Assembly: GCA_000431315.1 (NCBI GenBank)
Contig: HF989731.1
Span: forward strand, 46,105 to 71,520
DNA: 25,416 nt
Direction: 5' to 3'
DNA from: Brachyspira sp. CAG:484
Lineage (GTDB): Bacteria; Cyanobacteriota; Vampirovibrionia; Gastranaerophilales; Gastranaerophilaceae
Part shown: piece after piece, positions 7,810 through 15,965 of the stretch
Layout: each line of letters begins with the position of its first letter
Position numbering within the stretch: the first letter of the stretch is position 1
Notes under the pieces: model-generated
What the model saw: only the letters and a program-made list of their open reading frames with translations
What the model was told of the DNA's origin: nothing
Databases searched by the model: none
Program-made: the position numbers and the translations under genes

Positions 7810-8160
7810 TTACCTTCTCTCGTTAACTCTAATGAGGTGCCAGCCAAAATCGGTATGGATAGGATCAGAAACTTCACCTACAGGCAGAGAAAATGCTTTT
7901 CTTTCAAATTCCGGAACCATTTGTCCGCGTCCAAAATATCCGAGATTTCCGCCATTTCTTCCGGAAGGACAGAGAGAATATTTCTGGGCGTAATACTCAA
8001 AACTTCCGCCCTCTTCAATATCCTTTTTAATCTGTAAAGCTTCTGCTGCTGTTCGTACTAAGATATGGCTTGCGCTAACTTCTGTAAAGTTCTCTTCTGC
8101 AAAAGCCATTCCTGTAACAAGTACGATAATTGCCAATATTTTTGTAAAAAGTTTAATCAT
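7810..8160 (-). CDS. exported parvulin-type peptidyl-prolyl isomerase
   Basis: A 116-residue protein that is little more than a signal peptide and one PpiC/rotamase domain. Residues 1-21 (MIKLFTKILAIIVLVTGMAFA) are a Sec signal with cleavage expected after AFA. The parvulin core follows: ASHILVRT (29-36), EEGGSFEYYAQKYS, GRNGGNLGYFGRGQMVPEFE and DFGWHLIRV at the end. It should catalyse prolyl isomerisation for proteins outside the cytoplasmic membrane. No Shine-Dalgarno is visible. A possible promoter (TTGCTA, 16 bp, TACTAT) ends about eight bases before ATG, so translation may start on a nearly leaderless message. It diverges from the prepilin gene at 8281. Confidence 0.85.
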   Translation of the reverse strand: MIKLFTKILAIIVLVTGMAFAEENFTEVSASHILVRTAAEALQIKKDIEEGGSFEYYAQKYSLCPSGRNGGNLGYFGRGQMVPEFERKAFSLPVGEVSDPIHTDFGWHLIRVNERR

Positions 8161-8225
8161 AAATGTATAGTACTACAAATTTTTAAAATAGCAATCAGTT
8201 AATTGTTTAACACGTTATCATATAT

Positions 8226-8254
8226 TTGTAAAAAACAATCTAATATGGTATAAT
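8226..8254 (+). promoter_or_regulatory. sigma70-type promoter of the prepilin-like gene
   Basis: TTGTAA (8226-8231), 17-bp spacer, perfect TATAAT (8249-8254). The start would be near 8261, followed by AAGGAGG (8265-8271) nine bases before ATG 8281. Confidence 0.75.
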
Positions 8255-8280
8255 AAAAAAGAAAAAGGAGGATTTTATAT

Positions 8281-9100
8281 ATGCAAAACACAACTATAGC
8301 TTCAAAATCTCTGAGGGGGGGGGGGCTTAGATAGTGCCGGCGGGCTTTTTCACGCTTCGGGATTATCCCGGTCCGCGTTTACCTTAGCGGAAGTTTTAAT
8401 TACTCTTGGCATTATTGGCGTGGTTGCAGCTATGACTATGCCCTCATTAATTGGAAAATATCAGGAAAAAGTTCTGATAAATCAGGCAAAAAAATCTTAT
8501 TCAATTATTCAAAATGCACTTGTCCTGACAAAAGCAAAAGAAGAAGCTTCCAGTTATGGAGATATTTTCAGAGCAGATAACACAAGTGACGAAACAGCGG
8601 ATATTATATTTAAAAATATGCAGGTTGTAGAAAGATGTTATTCAGATACTACAAAAGGATGCGGCGGAACAAGTTATAAAATAAAACAGCAATACCGCAA
8701 AAATGATGGCTACGGAAATGTTGCAGGTTCGAGCATACTTACAAAATATTCAAGAGCTATACTAAAAGACGGAACTATTATAGGAATTACACAAACAAAA
8801 TACCCTGAAACAGCTTGCCAAAACTATTACACTACTTACGATAAAGATGCAGACGGCAATTACATATTAGATGCTGATGGGAATAGAACAGGAGAAAGGC
8901 TTGTTCCTGAAAAAGACTGCGGACATATATTTTTTGACGTAAACGGGTTAAAAGGTCCAAATCAATACGGGCAGGATGCTTATCTGATATATGTAACTGA
9001 CAATGATTATGTTCAAAGTTTAGGCAGGATTAATGATGTATTATCAAAAAATAAATTAACATATGATAAATTTCAAGAAGGCGGTAAATTTAAGGAATAA
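8281..9100 (+). CDS. prepilin-like protein with N-terminal frame broken at a G11 tract
   Basis: ATG 8281 has a strong promoter and AAGGAGG, but its frame reads MQNTTIASKSLRGGGLR and stops at TAG 8332. The long frame after the G run (8315-8325) continues as LDSAGGLFHASGLSRSA, then the type IV prepilin signature FTLAEVLITLGIIGVVAAMT (from 8378) and a globular, extracellular-looking domain. Losing one G (or gaining two) joins the two. Unaided, the downstream part has no proper start: the nearest in-frame candidate is GTG 8420, inside the hydrophobic helix and without a ribosome site. The domain has CysX(n) pairs and a DKDADGNYILDADGNRTG stretch that looks like calcium-binding loops. Cleavage before F would leave A, not the usual G, at -1. 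Phase variation or a sequencing error are both possible. Confidence 0.8.
8315..8325 (+). repeat. homopolymer run of 11 G inside the prepilin leader
   Basis: Eleven consecutive G, 35 bases after the start codon. Length 10 puts ATG 8281 in frame with the prepilin signature; length 11 gives an early stop. Such a tract is a classic slipped-strand switching site, and also a classic place for base-calling errors. Confidence 0.9.
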
Positions 9101-9132
9101 GAAATGCAGCCAAAATTTGGCTGCATTTCTTT
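9101..9132. terminator. bidirectional terminator between prepilin and ferritin genes
   Basis: GAAATGCAGCC (9101-9111) pairs with GGCTGCATTTC (9119-9129), an 11-bp stem with a 7-base loop and TTT after it. It starts directly after the prepilin stop codon and lies 15 bases beyond the convergent ferritin stop, so it probably serves both. Confidence 0.8.
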
Positions 9133-9147
9133 GTCATATAAAAAAAC

Positions 9148-9657
9148 TTAGCCGATAACAGGTGCAACAAAAGTTCTTGCTGCTAAATCCTTATCAAGCA
9201 TCAACAAAGCTTTTTTATCATCGCCGATAAGTTTTAATGTTGCAAGAACGCCGCCCACTGTAGCTTCTTCTTCAACCTGTTCTTTCAAATACCAGTCTAA
9301 GAATGAAAGTGCAGCGCGGTCTTTAACTTCTTCTGCTACATCCATTAGGGCATTAATTTTAGATGTAACAAGCTCTTCGTGCTTAAGAACATGTTCAAAA
9401 ACTTCCAGAGGGGAATTCCATTTAGTTTCAGGTTTTTCAATAGCTTCAAGCTCAACCTTTCCTCCGCGTTCGTGAACATAGTTAAACATACCCATAGCAT
9501 GAGCGTGCTCTTCCTGAACCTGAACTGTCATCCAGTTTACAAAACCTTTAAGATTTAAAGATTCAAAGTATGACTGCATTGAAAGATACAAATACTCTGA
9601 ATAAAATTCTGCGTTTATCTGCTCATTAAAAGCTTTTTCCATTTTTTCACTAATCAT
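9148..9657 (-). CDS. ftnA: non-heme bacterial ferritin
   Basis: A 169-residue four-helix ferritin that oxidises and stores iron in a 24-subunit cytoplasmic shell. The ferroxidase residues match the E. coli FtnA numbering: E17, E50, H53, E94, Q127 and E130, so the subunit should be active. No methionine ligand for heme as in bacterioferritin is apparent. The gene is downstream of nadE on the same strand with a 67-bp gap that holds a weak extended -10 (TGCTAAAAT, 9700-9692), so it may have its own promoter. AAAGGG precedes ATG by eight bases. Confidence 0.93.
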   Translation of the reverse strand: MISEKMEKAFNEQINAEFYSEYLYLSMQSYFESLNLKGFVNWMTVQVQEEHAHAMGMFNYVHERGGKVELEAIEKPETKWNSPLEVFEHVLKHEELVTSKINALMDVAEEVKDRAALSFLDWYLKEQVEEEATVGGVLATLKLIGDDKKALLMLDKDLAARTFVAPVIG

Positions 9658-9724
9658 GTTTTTACCCTTTCATATTTCCTCTTACATTGAGATTTTAGCA
9701 TGTATCTTTAACATATATTCAAAA

Positions 9725-11683
9725 TTAAGTATTTTTTAACATTTCAATTTTTTCATGCAAAGAAGTTTTTTTGAAATTAATTTTTGATGCAATAACAGGA
9801 TGTCTGTATTCAATTTTATTTATTGAACGCGCATCAACAACAGGCGATGGAGGCATTATTGTCCACTTATATAAAGAGGTTGACATTCTGCGGAAGAATT
9901 TTTCAAGCCATTGCATTTTTTGTTCGCGGCTGATTTTTTCCTTAGTTTCATAAAGAAATTCAGCGTCAATCATATCGCCGACAGACTGATGAAGATTTTC
10001 AACACGCCATATAACTTCATCAAGAAATTCATAAGGCATCAATGCTTCTTCTGCAAGCAGCGGCTTATTGGTCTTTGGATTTATTGCAAGCTCTGCCCCC
10101 GGACGTTTGGCAATAATTGCTTCAGGAATTGCATTTTTCTGTTCGCGGTTATTATTCATCCATCTTGCGAGTGCAAAAAGCTTTGTTTTGCAAACGTCAG
10201 CTATAGGCGCAAAACCGCCGGACATATCGCCATTAATTGTTGCGTAACCCATATAAAGTTCCGATTTGTCAGATGTTGCAATAGGAAGCGTTGCCTGATA
10301 CTCGTTTGCAATACCCCACAAAATCAATGCACGTGAACGAGCCTGAATATTATCATTTGTAAAACATTCCTTATAACGGCAGTTCCAGGTTTTATCAACA
10401 TTTGCAAAAACTTCATCAAACTTGGTGCGTGTTGCCTCATACATATCTTTTATGGAAACCTCGGCAAAATTAATTCCAAGATTTTCAGCAAGCTCTCTTG
10501 CGTCATTTTTGCTTTCTGCACTTGTAATCTTTGACGGCATACTTATACCCAGAACATTTTCAGATCCAAGTGCATCAGCCAGAAGTGCTGCGCATACAGT
10601 TGAATCAAGACCGCCGGAAAGACCTAAGACAGCTCTTTTAAACCCTGTTTTCTTAAAGTAATCTCTGATTGACTGCACAATAGTCAGATAAGTTCTTTCC
10701 AAATCCGGTTCATGATCAAGGGTAAATGCTTTTTGCGAATTTAAAGTCTTTTCAAGACCTTTTGGAAGCGGATAAATCTTCCCCAGACTTTTATACGGAT
10801 TAACGATAAAGAACTGCTCCTTATATGATTTTGCCATAGCAATTAAATTTCCGTCATTATCGTAAACCCTGCTTGCCCCTTCAAAAGAAACGCATTCTCC
10901 GGAACCAACCTGATTTGCATATACTATTGGCGTTTTATGTTTTTTTGCGGCAAAAGAAAGCATATTATGCTTGAGCTGTTCTTTTTTAGCTCTTGTAATA
11001 GATGCGGACGGATTAATCAAATAATCCGGATGCTGTTCTTTTACAACAATATCGACAGGATCTTCGCTATAAAGATTTTTGTCAAAAAAGTCAAAATCAT
11101 TCCAGCCGTCTTCACATATAATAATACCGGCTTTTTTGCCTTTCATATCCACAATTCTTGAAGCGCTGTCAACCGGGGCAGGCTCAAAATGTCTGTAATC
11201 GTTGAATTCCGCATAATTCGGAAGAAGAGATTTTCGTATAACCTGTTTTACTTTGCCCTCTGCAAGAACAGCAACTGAATTGTAATAATTTTTACCTGTT
11301 TTTTCTTTGTTAATTTCAACAAATCCGATAATAACTTTTACACTCTTTGTCAAACATGCAAGCGCTTCAAGCCACTCAATATTCTCCTCTACAACAACAG
11401 GAAATCTGTCAATAAAATCACCAATTGGATAGCCGATTAAATACATTTCAGGGAATACAACCGCATCAACATTAAGCCGGTTTGCCCACTCAATCCATTT
11501 TGCAGCTTTCTTTGCATTATATTCAACATATCCGGAAACGGGATTTATCTGGGCAAGTACAAGCGACCCTGCCGGAAGAAGCCCGTTAAGCTCTGCTGCA
11601 ATTTTTTCTTTTTCAGTATCTGAAAGTAAATTCTCTTCTAAATCTTTATCAATTAAATCGGTTAGTTCATAAATTCTGTTCAT
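9725..11683 (-). CDS. nadE: glutamine-dependent NAD+ synthetase
   Basis: A 652-residue two-domain enzyme that amidates nicotinate adenine dinucleotide to NAD+, with ammonia from glutamine. The N-terminal nitrilase-type glutaminase domain (about 38-300) has the E79, K151, C190 triad (VFPEM, RKSLLPNYAEF, IICEDGWN). The C-terminal synthetase domain has the ATP pyrophosphatase P-loop SGGLDS (356-361). Length fits the glutamine-dependent type. About 35 residues precede the nitrilase fold. No clear Shine-Dalgarno is present before ATG. It diverges from the kinase-fold gene across a 62-bp gap. Confidence 0.95.
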   Translation of the reverse strand: MNRIYELTDLIDKDLEENLLSDTEKEKIAAELNGLLPAGSLVLAQINPVSGYVEYNAKKAAKWIEWANRLNVDAVVFPEMYLIGYPIGDFIDRFPVVVEENIEWLEALACLTKSVKVIIGFVEINKEKTGKNYYNSVAVLAEGKVKQVIRKSLLPNYAEFNDYRHFEPAPVDSASRIVDMKGKKAGIIICEDGWNDFDFFDKNLYSEDPVDIVVKEQHPDYLINPSASITRAKKEQLKHNMLSFAAKKHKTPIVYANQVGSGECVSFEGASRVYDNDGNLIAMAKSYKEQFFIVNPYKSLGKIYPLPKGLEKTLNSQKAFTLDHEPDLERTYLTIVQSIRDYFKKTGFKRAVLGLSGGLDSTVCAALLADALGSENVLGISMPSKITSAESKNDARELAENLGINFAEVSIKDMYEATRTKFDEVFANVDKTWNCRYKECFTNDNIQARSRALILWGIANEYQATLPIATSDKSELYMGYATINGDMSGGFAPIADVCKTKLFALARWMNNNREQKNAIPEAIIAKRPGAELAINPKTNKPLLAEEALMPYEFLDEVIWRVENLHQSVGDMIDAEFLYETKEKISREQKMQWLEKFFRRMSTSLYKWTIMPPSPVVDARSINKIEYRHPVIASKINFKKTSLHEKIEMLKNT

Positions 11684-11745
11684 AATAATTTTGTTATATC
11701 ACAAACAAACACGCAAAAAATTTTTTTCACAAATTTTATGAAAGT

Positions 11746-12741
11746 ATGCAACTAGTCAGCAATTATTATACACAGCCCAAAGCACAACAGAAACAACCGC
11801 CGCAATTTACCGGCTACAAATCAGTTTTCAGCAAAAAACTTGATGAAGTATTACTATCCGGCAGACAGCCCGATTTAAATGAAAAAAATTTTCTAATAGA
11901 AAAACTCCAAAAATTTATAAGAGAAAAACTAAGACCAAACAGAAAAATAGGCAATGGCTTTCATGGTTCTGTTTACAAAATTGACGACAAATATGTGCTT
12001 AAAGTAGCCAAGCATGATAAACCGTATGCAGATTTTATTGATGAAATTACTCCCCGGCGTTTCTCTGCACTAAAAACCTACTATGGCGAACCGGTTGCAA
12101 CATTTTATGATGCCAAGATTTTAAGAAATGTTTCGTCCAACGGGAAACATATACAAGCAGGAATTCCGCAAAAATATTCTCTCATGTTCTCACCTGCCTA
12201 TTGCAAAAAATACTATGAAGAGTTCTATTTGCCGGTATTCTCGGAGGTTCCTCAAAAAAGTTTTGATGCAATAGCAAAAGATTGCAACACACTGAATAAA
12301 CTGGGCAGTGAAGATATTTCGTATTCATTTGATTATTTGAACCCTAATAACTTTGTCCTTGTGGGAAAAACTATCAGAATAACCGATGTTATAACAAAAG
12401 GAAACAGCAAAAATCCTAATACTATTGCTCAGCTATTATACGTTTTTCTGCAAAAAACAGATTTAGACAATGTAGCACACTATAGCAAATATTCAGAATC
12501 ATATAGGAAAATTCTGATGGAAAAAATTGTACTTGCTGGAATGAAGCATAATCTTCCTATAGAAAATTCGCCGCATGATAAAAAAGTCTGGCAGGTAGTT
12601 GCAAACGAATTATGCAGGACAGAAGAGCCTTACGCTGAGCTTATTGAAAACCTGAAAAAACTGCAGGAAATTCCTGACACAAAACTGCGCCTCAGGAAAA
12701 CAAAAGAATATATGGAAAATATTTTTACACCAAACTATTAA
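11746..12741 (+). CDS. protein-kinase-fold protein of unknown function, possibly degenerate
   Basis: A 331-residue protein. After a glutamine/proline-rich start (8-22) and a helix, residues 67-90 look like a kinase N-lobe: glycine loop GNGFHGSVYKI (G69, G71, G74), then YVLKVAK with K86 as the likely ATP lysine. The C-lobe is poorly conserved: SFDYLNPNNFVL (194-205) resembles an HRDLKPEN catalytic loop with the histidine lost and the aspartate shifted, and ITDV (212-215) stands where DFG is expected. It could be an active atypical kinase, a pseudokinase, or a small-molecule phosphotransferase. No signal peptide or membrane segment is visible. ATG lacks a ribosome site. The 3' end overlaps the carbonic anhydrase stop by a few bases on the opposite strand. 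Confidence 0.6.
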   Translation: MQLVSNYYTQPKAQQKQPPQFTGYKSVFSKKLDEVLLSGRQPDLNEKNFLIEKLQKFIREKLRPNRKIGNGFHGSVYKIDDKYVLKVAKHDKPYADFIDEITPRRFSALKTYYGEPVATFYDAKILRNVSSNGKHIQAGIPQKYSLMFSPAYCKKYYEEFYLPVFSEVPQKSFDAIAKDCNTLNKLGSEDISYSFDYLNPNNFVLVGKTIRITDVITKGNSKNPNTIAQLLYVFLQKTDLDNVAHYSKYSESYRKILMEKIVLAGMKHNLPIENSPHDKKVWQVVANELCRTEEPYAELIENLKKLQEIPDTKLRLRKTKEYMENIFTPNY

Positions 12742-13316
12742 TCAATAAGCTCTACTTTGCCGGTTGAGTGGTTAAAGTGACATTTTGCAATGTAAAGCTC
12801 TCCATTTTCAACAGCCTGTCTGATAATTTTTGAGTGTTCAAGCAGGAATTTTTCAACCCAGAGAGTATGCTTTTTGGCAAAATCAGAACTATCAGTAGCC
12901 GGTCCATAGTTATCAAGAACAGGATAAACACAATTTGCAAAAGCTTTAAAATTTTCAGTAACATTAGGATAATTTTCTTCTGCAAACTTCATAACCCCGC
13001 AGTCATCATGTCCCAGCAGCATCAAAAGCGGGAGATGAAGTTTTTTAACAGCATACTCAAGACTTTCAACAACATTCGGACCTGTAGTCATACCGGCAAC
13101 TCTGACAACAAATAGTTCACCTATGCCGCAGTCAAAAATAATTTCCGGTACAACTCTGGAATCAGAGCAGGTAAGAACAACAGCAAACGGTGCCTGATAT
13201 TTTTCAAACTTCTGCAGGGTTTCAAGGCTTTTAGTCACAGCTTGCGGGTTTCCGCTTACAAAGTTTTCATTGCCTTTTAAAAGTTTTTCCAGCTCTTTTT
13301 TTGCCTTATTAATCAT
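12738..13316 (-). CDS. beta-class carbonic anhydrase
   Basis: A 192-residue cytoplasmic zinc enzyme interconverting CO2 and bicarbonate. Zinc ligands are clear: C50, H103, C106, with the D52-R54 dyad in CSDSR (50-54), followed by the conserved RVAG and the GHDDCG segment (102-107). The length fits the short bacterial beta class. ATG follows AGGAGGG at a good distance. The gene is convergent with, and overlaps by four bases, the kinase-fold gene at 12741, and there is no terminator between them. It is separated from the upstream flagellar operon by a terminator (13352-13375). Confidence 0.93.
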   Translation of the reverse strand: MINKAKKELEKLLKGNENFVSGNPQAVTKSLETLQKFEKYQAPFAVVLTCSDSRVVPEIIFDCGIGELFVVRVAGMTTGPNVVESLEYAVKKLHLPLLMLLGHDDCGVMKFAEENYPNVTENFKAFANCVYPVLDNYGPATDSSDFAKKHTLWVEKFLLEHSKIIRQAVENGELYIAKCHFNHSTGKVELID

Positions 13317-13351
13317 ATCTGCCCTCCTTTTTTTTAAAAAAATTATAACAT

Positions 13352-13375
13352 AAAAAAGCGGTGACCATACACCGC
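13352..13375 (-). terminator. rho-independent terminator after the flagellar/yidD operon
   Basis: On the minus strand GCGGTG / CACCGC (6-bp stem, 6-base loop) is followed by TTTTTT. It lies about 270 bases past the yidD stop and just before the carbonic anhydrase start, so it separates the two units. Confidence 0.75.
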
Positions 13376-13647
13376 CTTTACTATAAATAAAGAATATTCC
13401 TGGTCTTTTGTAGTTAAACAGTTAGTAATCAATCACCCAAACAGGGTGAGCCTGTCCAAAAAAGTTGCATTGTTTCTTTTAATGTGCTGGTGTCTGCTTT
13501 GTACTTCTCTGGTATGTGTATATCTTTTCGAAACGATAGCGTGAGCAGAGCGGAAGCGTGTTTGAGAAAAGATATACACATACTGAAAGAATTGACAGTC
13601 CACTGTATTGTTTTTATTATAAGACATTTTTTTGGAATTTTCAATAC
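13376..13647. other. non-coding interval with long inverted repeat
   Basis: No credible gene lies between yidD and the carbonic anhydrase. The open frames here (for example 13429-13644 and 13484-13780) are in mirror-image DNA or overlap yidD and have no ribosome sites. The interval holds a long hairpin (13512-13583) and a small one, ACAGG-GTGAG-CCTGT (13441-13455). It would be transcribed as the 3' tail of the flagellar operon, or as a separate small RNA. Confidence 0.5.
13512..13583. repeat. 18-bp perfect inverted repeat around a GC-rich loop
   Basis: The left arm GTATGTGTATATCTTTTC (13512-13529) is the exact complement of the right arm (13566-13583). The 36-base loop is GC-rich and contains GCGTGAGCAGAGCGGAAGCG. 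Weaker pairing (TGTC/GACA) may extend the arms outward. No T run follows, so this is not a simple terminator. Confidence 0.85.
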
Positions 13648-13854
13648 TTACGGTACCGGATCATTTCCACCCGGATTCCAAGGATGGCATCGGCAAATTC
13701 TTTTTATCCCCAGCCAGCCGCCTTTTAAAAGTCCGTATTTAACAATTGCCTGCCTTGTATACTCCGAACAGGTAGGATAAAAACGGCACGAAGGAGGAGT
13801 ATGTTTTGAAATCTTCTGGTAAATTCCGATTAAAAACAAAACAAACTTTTTCAT
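13648..13854 (-). CDS. yidD: membrane protein insertion efficiency factor YidD
   Basis: A 68-residue protein with the family signature: amphipathic N-terminus MKKFVLFLIGIYQKISK, then the conserved cysteine-rich block CRFYPTCSEY (23-32), GLLKGGWLGIKRICRCHPW and a GGNDPVP end. YidD assists YidC/Sec in inserting inner-membrane proteins. In many bacteria it sits beside rnpA and yidC; here it is the last gene after flhA, 17 bp downstream, with AAGGA nine bases before ATG. Co-transcription with a polytopic membrane protein such as FlhA is suggestive but may be chance. Confidence 0.93.
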   Translation of the reverse strand: MKKFVLFLIGIYQKISKHTPPSCRFYPTCSEYTRQAIVKYGLLKGGWLGIKRICRCHPWNPGGNDPVP

Positions 13855-13871
13855 TAAATATCGTCCTTAAG

Positions 13872-15965
13872 CTAACTCATTGCAAAATTATCACCGATAG
13901 TATCAACAGCTTCAACCTTAATATCAGTAATAAGTTCTGAATAAGAAATAACGACAATTGTCGGGATATGACGTTCAAGAAGCTGGTAGAGCGGCAGCCT
14001 TATTCTCGGAGAACAAAGGATTACAGGCTGCTGCCCGCATGCCTGCTGGGCTCTTATCATTGTATTTGCGGCAGATTCAATAAGCTCCTGAACCTGCATA
14101 GGATTTAACAGGAACATTGTTCCAAGCTCTGTTCTCTGACAGCTGTCATCAAGAGTTTTTTCCCATTCAGGCGACAATGTGAGAGCATACAAAACTTTGT
14201 CATCACCAACATTAGAAAGACATATCTGGCGTCCCAAAGCAGCCCTCAAACGTTCTGAAAGAATATCAGGTTCTTTTGAAAATCTGGCGTAGTCGCAAAG
14301 TCTTTCAAACACAAAAATAATATCTTTAATAGAAACCTTTTCTCTGATAAGGTTAACAAAAATCTTTCTCAAATCACTTGTAGAGATAATTGTTGGAACA
14401 AGGTCATTAACAAGCGTAGGATCTTGTGAACGTACAAGTTCCATAAGTTTAAGAACATCGGTCTTTGTCATAACCTCATCAACGTGTTTTCTTACACATT
14501 CCTGAAGGTGGGTAACGATAACATCAGTAGAATCAATTGCAGTAACAGAACGAGCTGTTTTGGCATCGTCTGTGGTAATCCAGTAAGCCTGAGTTTGGTA
14601 AGTAGGGTCAATACCAATAATAGCATCCTGTGGAACTTCACGCTTGACAGAGTCCCACTGGTCTGCAATTACCATTAATCTTCCCGGATAAACATATCCG
14701 GTTGCAACTGTATTACCTCTAATCGCAATAAGATATTCATTTGCATCAAGAGCAGATGAATCCATAATTCTTATGTTAGGGAGAATATAACCGAGTTCAT
14801 CAGTAACCCTCTGACGGAGAGCAGCAATTTTCGCAAGCAGCTGACCTTCCTGATCCGGATCTGCAATTACAAGAAGATTTGAACCGACCTGTAAACTCAA
14901 TACGTCAACACCTAAACGTTCATACATTCTGTTAGGGTTAACAAGATCTTGCATGTTCTGCCGAACATTTTCCAACTGCCCGAGCTGTGATTGTACATCC
15001 GCGTTAATAAGAGTAGAGAACCCTGCAATAGCAAGCCCTAAACCAAACAGGAAGAACGGCCAGAACGGAAGTCCGGTAAAAGTCGGACCGGTAACTGCCA
15101 AAAACCATAAAAACCCGGAAGCAAGGAACAGAGCATTCGGCTTGCTGACAATCTGCCCTGTAACATCTGTACCTAATGAGTTAGCAGCAGAAGAACGAGT
15201 CATAAATACACCGGCTGCAATTGACATCAAAAGTGAAGGAACCTGTGAAGCCAAACCATCACCGATTGTCAGGATTGTATATTTTGAAACAGCATCAGCA
15301 ATAGGCATCTGGTTCATAAGACAACCGATACACAACCCGCCGATAATGTTAATCAAAACGATAATAATACCCGCGATAGTATCCCCTTTTACGAACTTCA
15401 TCGCACCATCCATACTACCGAAAAGATTTGATTCTCTTTGCAGGTCTTCACGCTTTTTAGTTGCTTCTTCAGGAGAAATCAAGCCGGCATTAAAATCCGC
15501 GTCAATAGTCATTTGCTTACCCGGCATCGCATCCAATGCAAATCTGGCAGCAACTTCCGCAATACGTTCAGCACCTTTTGTAATTACCATGAACTGAACA
15601 ACCGTAATAATAAGGAAGATTACACCGCCTACAATCATGTTGCCGCCGGTTACAAATGTTCCAAACGCGTGAATAACTTCGCCAGCCTCACCTTTTGAAA
15701 GAATAAGCCTTGTTGACGCAATTGAAAGCACCAGCCGGAACATTGTACCAATAAGGATAATTGACGGAAATGACGCAAGTTCAAGCGTTTTTCTTACATA
15801 TAACGAAATCATAAGTAAGACTATGCCAAGCGTAATATTCAAGCTGATACAAACGTTTACAACCCAGTTCGGCAGCTCAACAAGCAAAAGGACGATGAGC
15901 AGCAATACAAACAACGCCATAAAAATTTCGCTTAAACTATTAGAATTTCCGCCTTCCTGTGCCAT
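13872..15965 (-). CDS. flhA: flagellar export gate protein FlhA
   Basis: A 697-residue FHIPEP-family protein, the main export-gate subunit of the flagellar type III secretion apparatus. The N-terminal half has about eight hydrophobic helices, with the conserved cytoplasmic loop AGLISPEEATKKREDLQRES and DGAMKFVKGD between them. The C-terminal half is the soluble ring domain that binds chaperones and FliJ. ATG 15965 shares one base with the fliH stop (TGATG) and has AGGGA upstream. A TTG one codon earlier is less likely. That it belongs to a flagellum rather than a virulence injectisome rests on fliE and fliF in the same operon. Confidence 0.95.
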   Translation of the reverse strand: MAQEGGNSNSLSEIFMALFVLLLIVLLLVELPNWVVNVCISLNITLGIVLLMISLYVRKTLELASFPSIILIGTMFRLVLSIASTRLILSKGEAGEVIHAFGTFVTGGNMIVGGVIFLIITVVQFMVITKGAERIAEVAARFALDAMPGKQMTIDADFNAGLISPEEATKKREDLQRESNLFGSMDGAMKFVKGDTIAGIIIVLINIIGGLCIGCLMNQMPIADAVSKYTILTIGDGLASQVPSLLMSIAAGVFMTRSSAANSLGTDVTGQIVSKPNALFLASGFLWFLAVTGPTFTGLPFWPFFLFGLGLAIAGFSTLINADVQSQLGQLENVRQNMQDLVNPNRMYERLGVDVLSLQVGSNLLVIADPDQEGQLLAKIAALRQRVTDELGYILPNIRIMDSSALDANEYLIAIRGNTVATGYVYPGRLMVIADQWDSVKREVPQDAIIGIDPTYQTQAYWITTDDAKTARSVTAIDSTDVIVTHLQECVRKHVDEVMTKTDVLKLMELVRSQDPTLVNDLVPTIISTSDLRKIFVNLIREKVSIKDIIFVFERLCDYARFSKEPDILSERLRAALGRQICLSNVGDDKVLYALTLSPEWEKTLDDSCQRTELGTMFLLNPMQVQELIESAANTMIRAQQACGQQPVILCSPRIRLPLYQLLERHIPTIVVISYSELITDIKVEAVDTIGDNFAMS

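Noticed and set aside
13429..13644. Open frames on both strands around the long inverted repeat
   Set aside because: They arise from the palindrome, lack ribosome sites and mirror each other's sequence.
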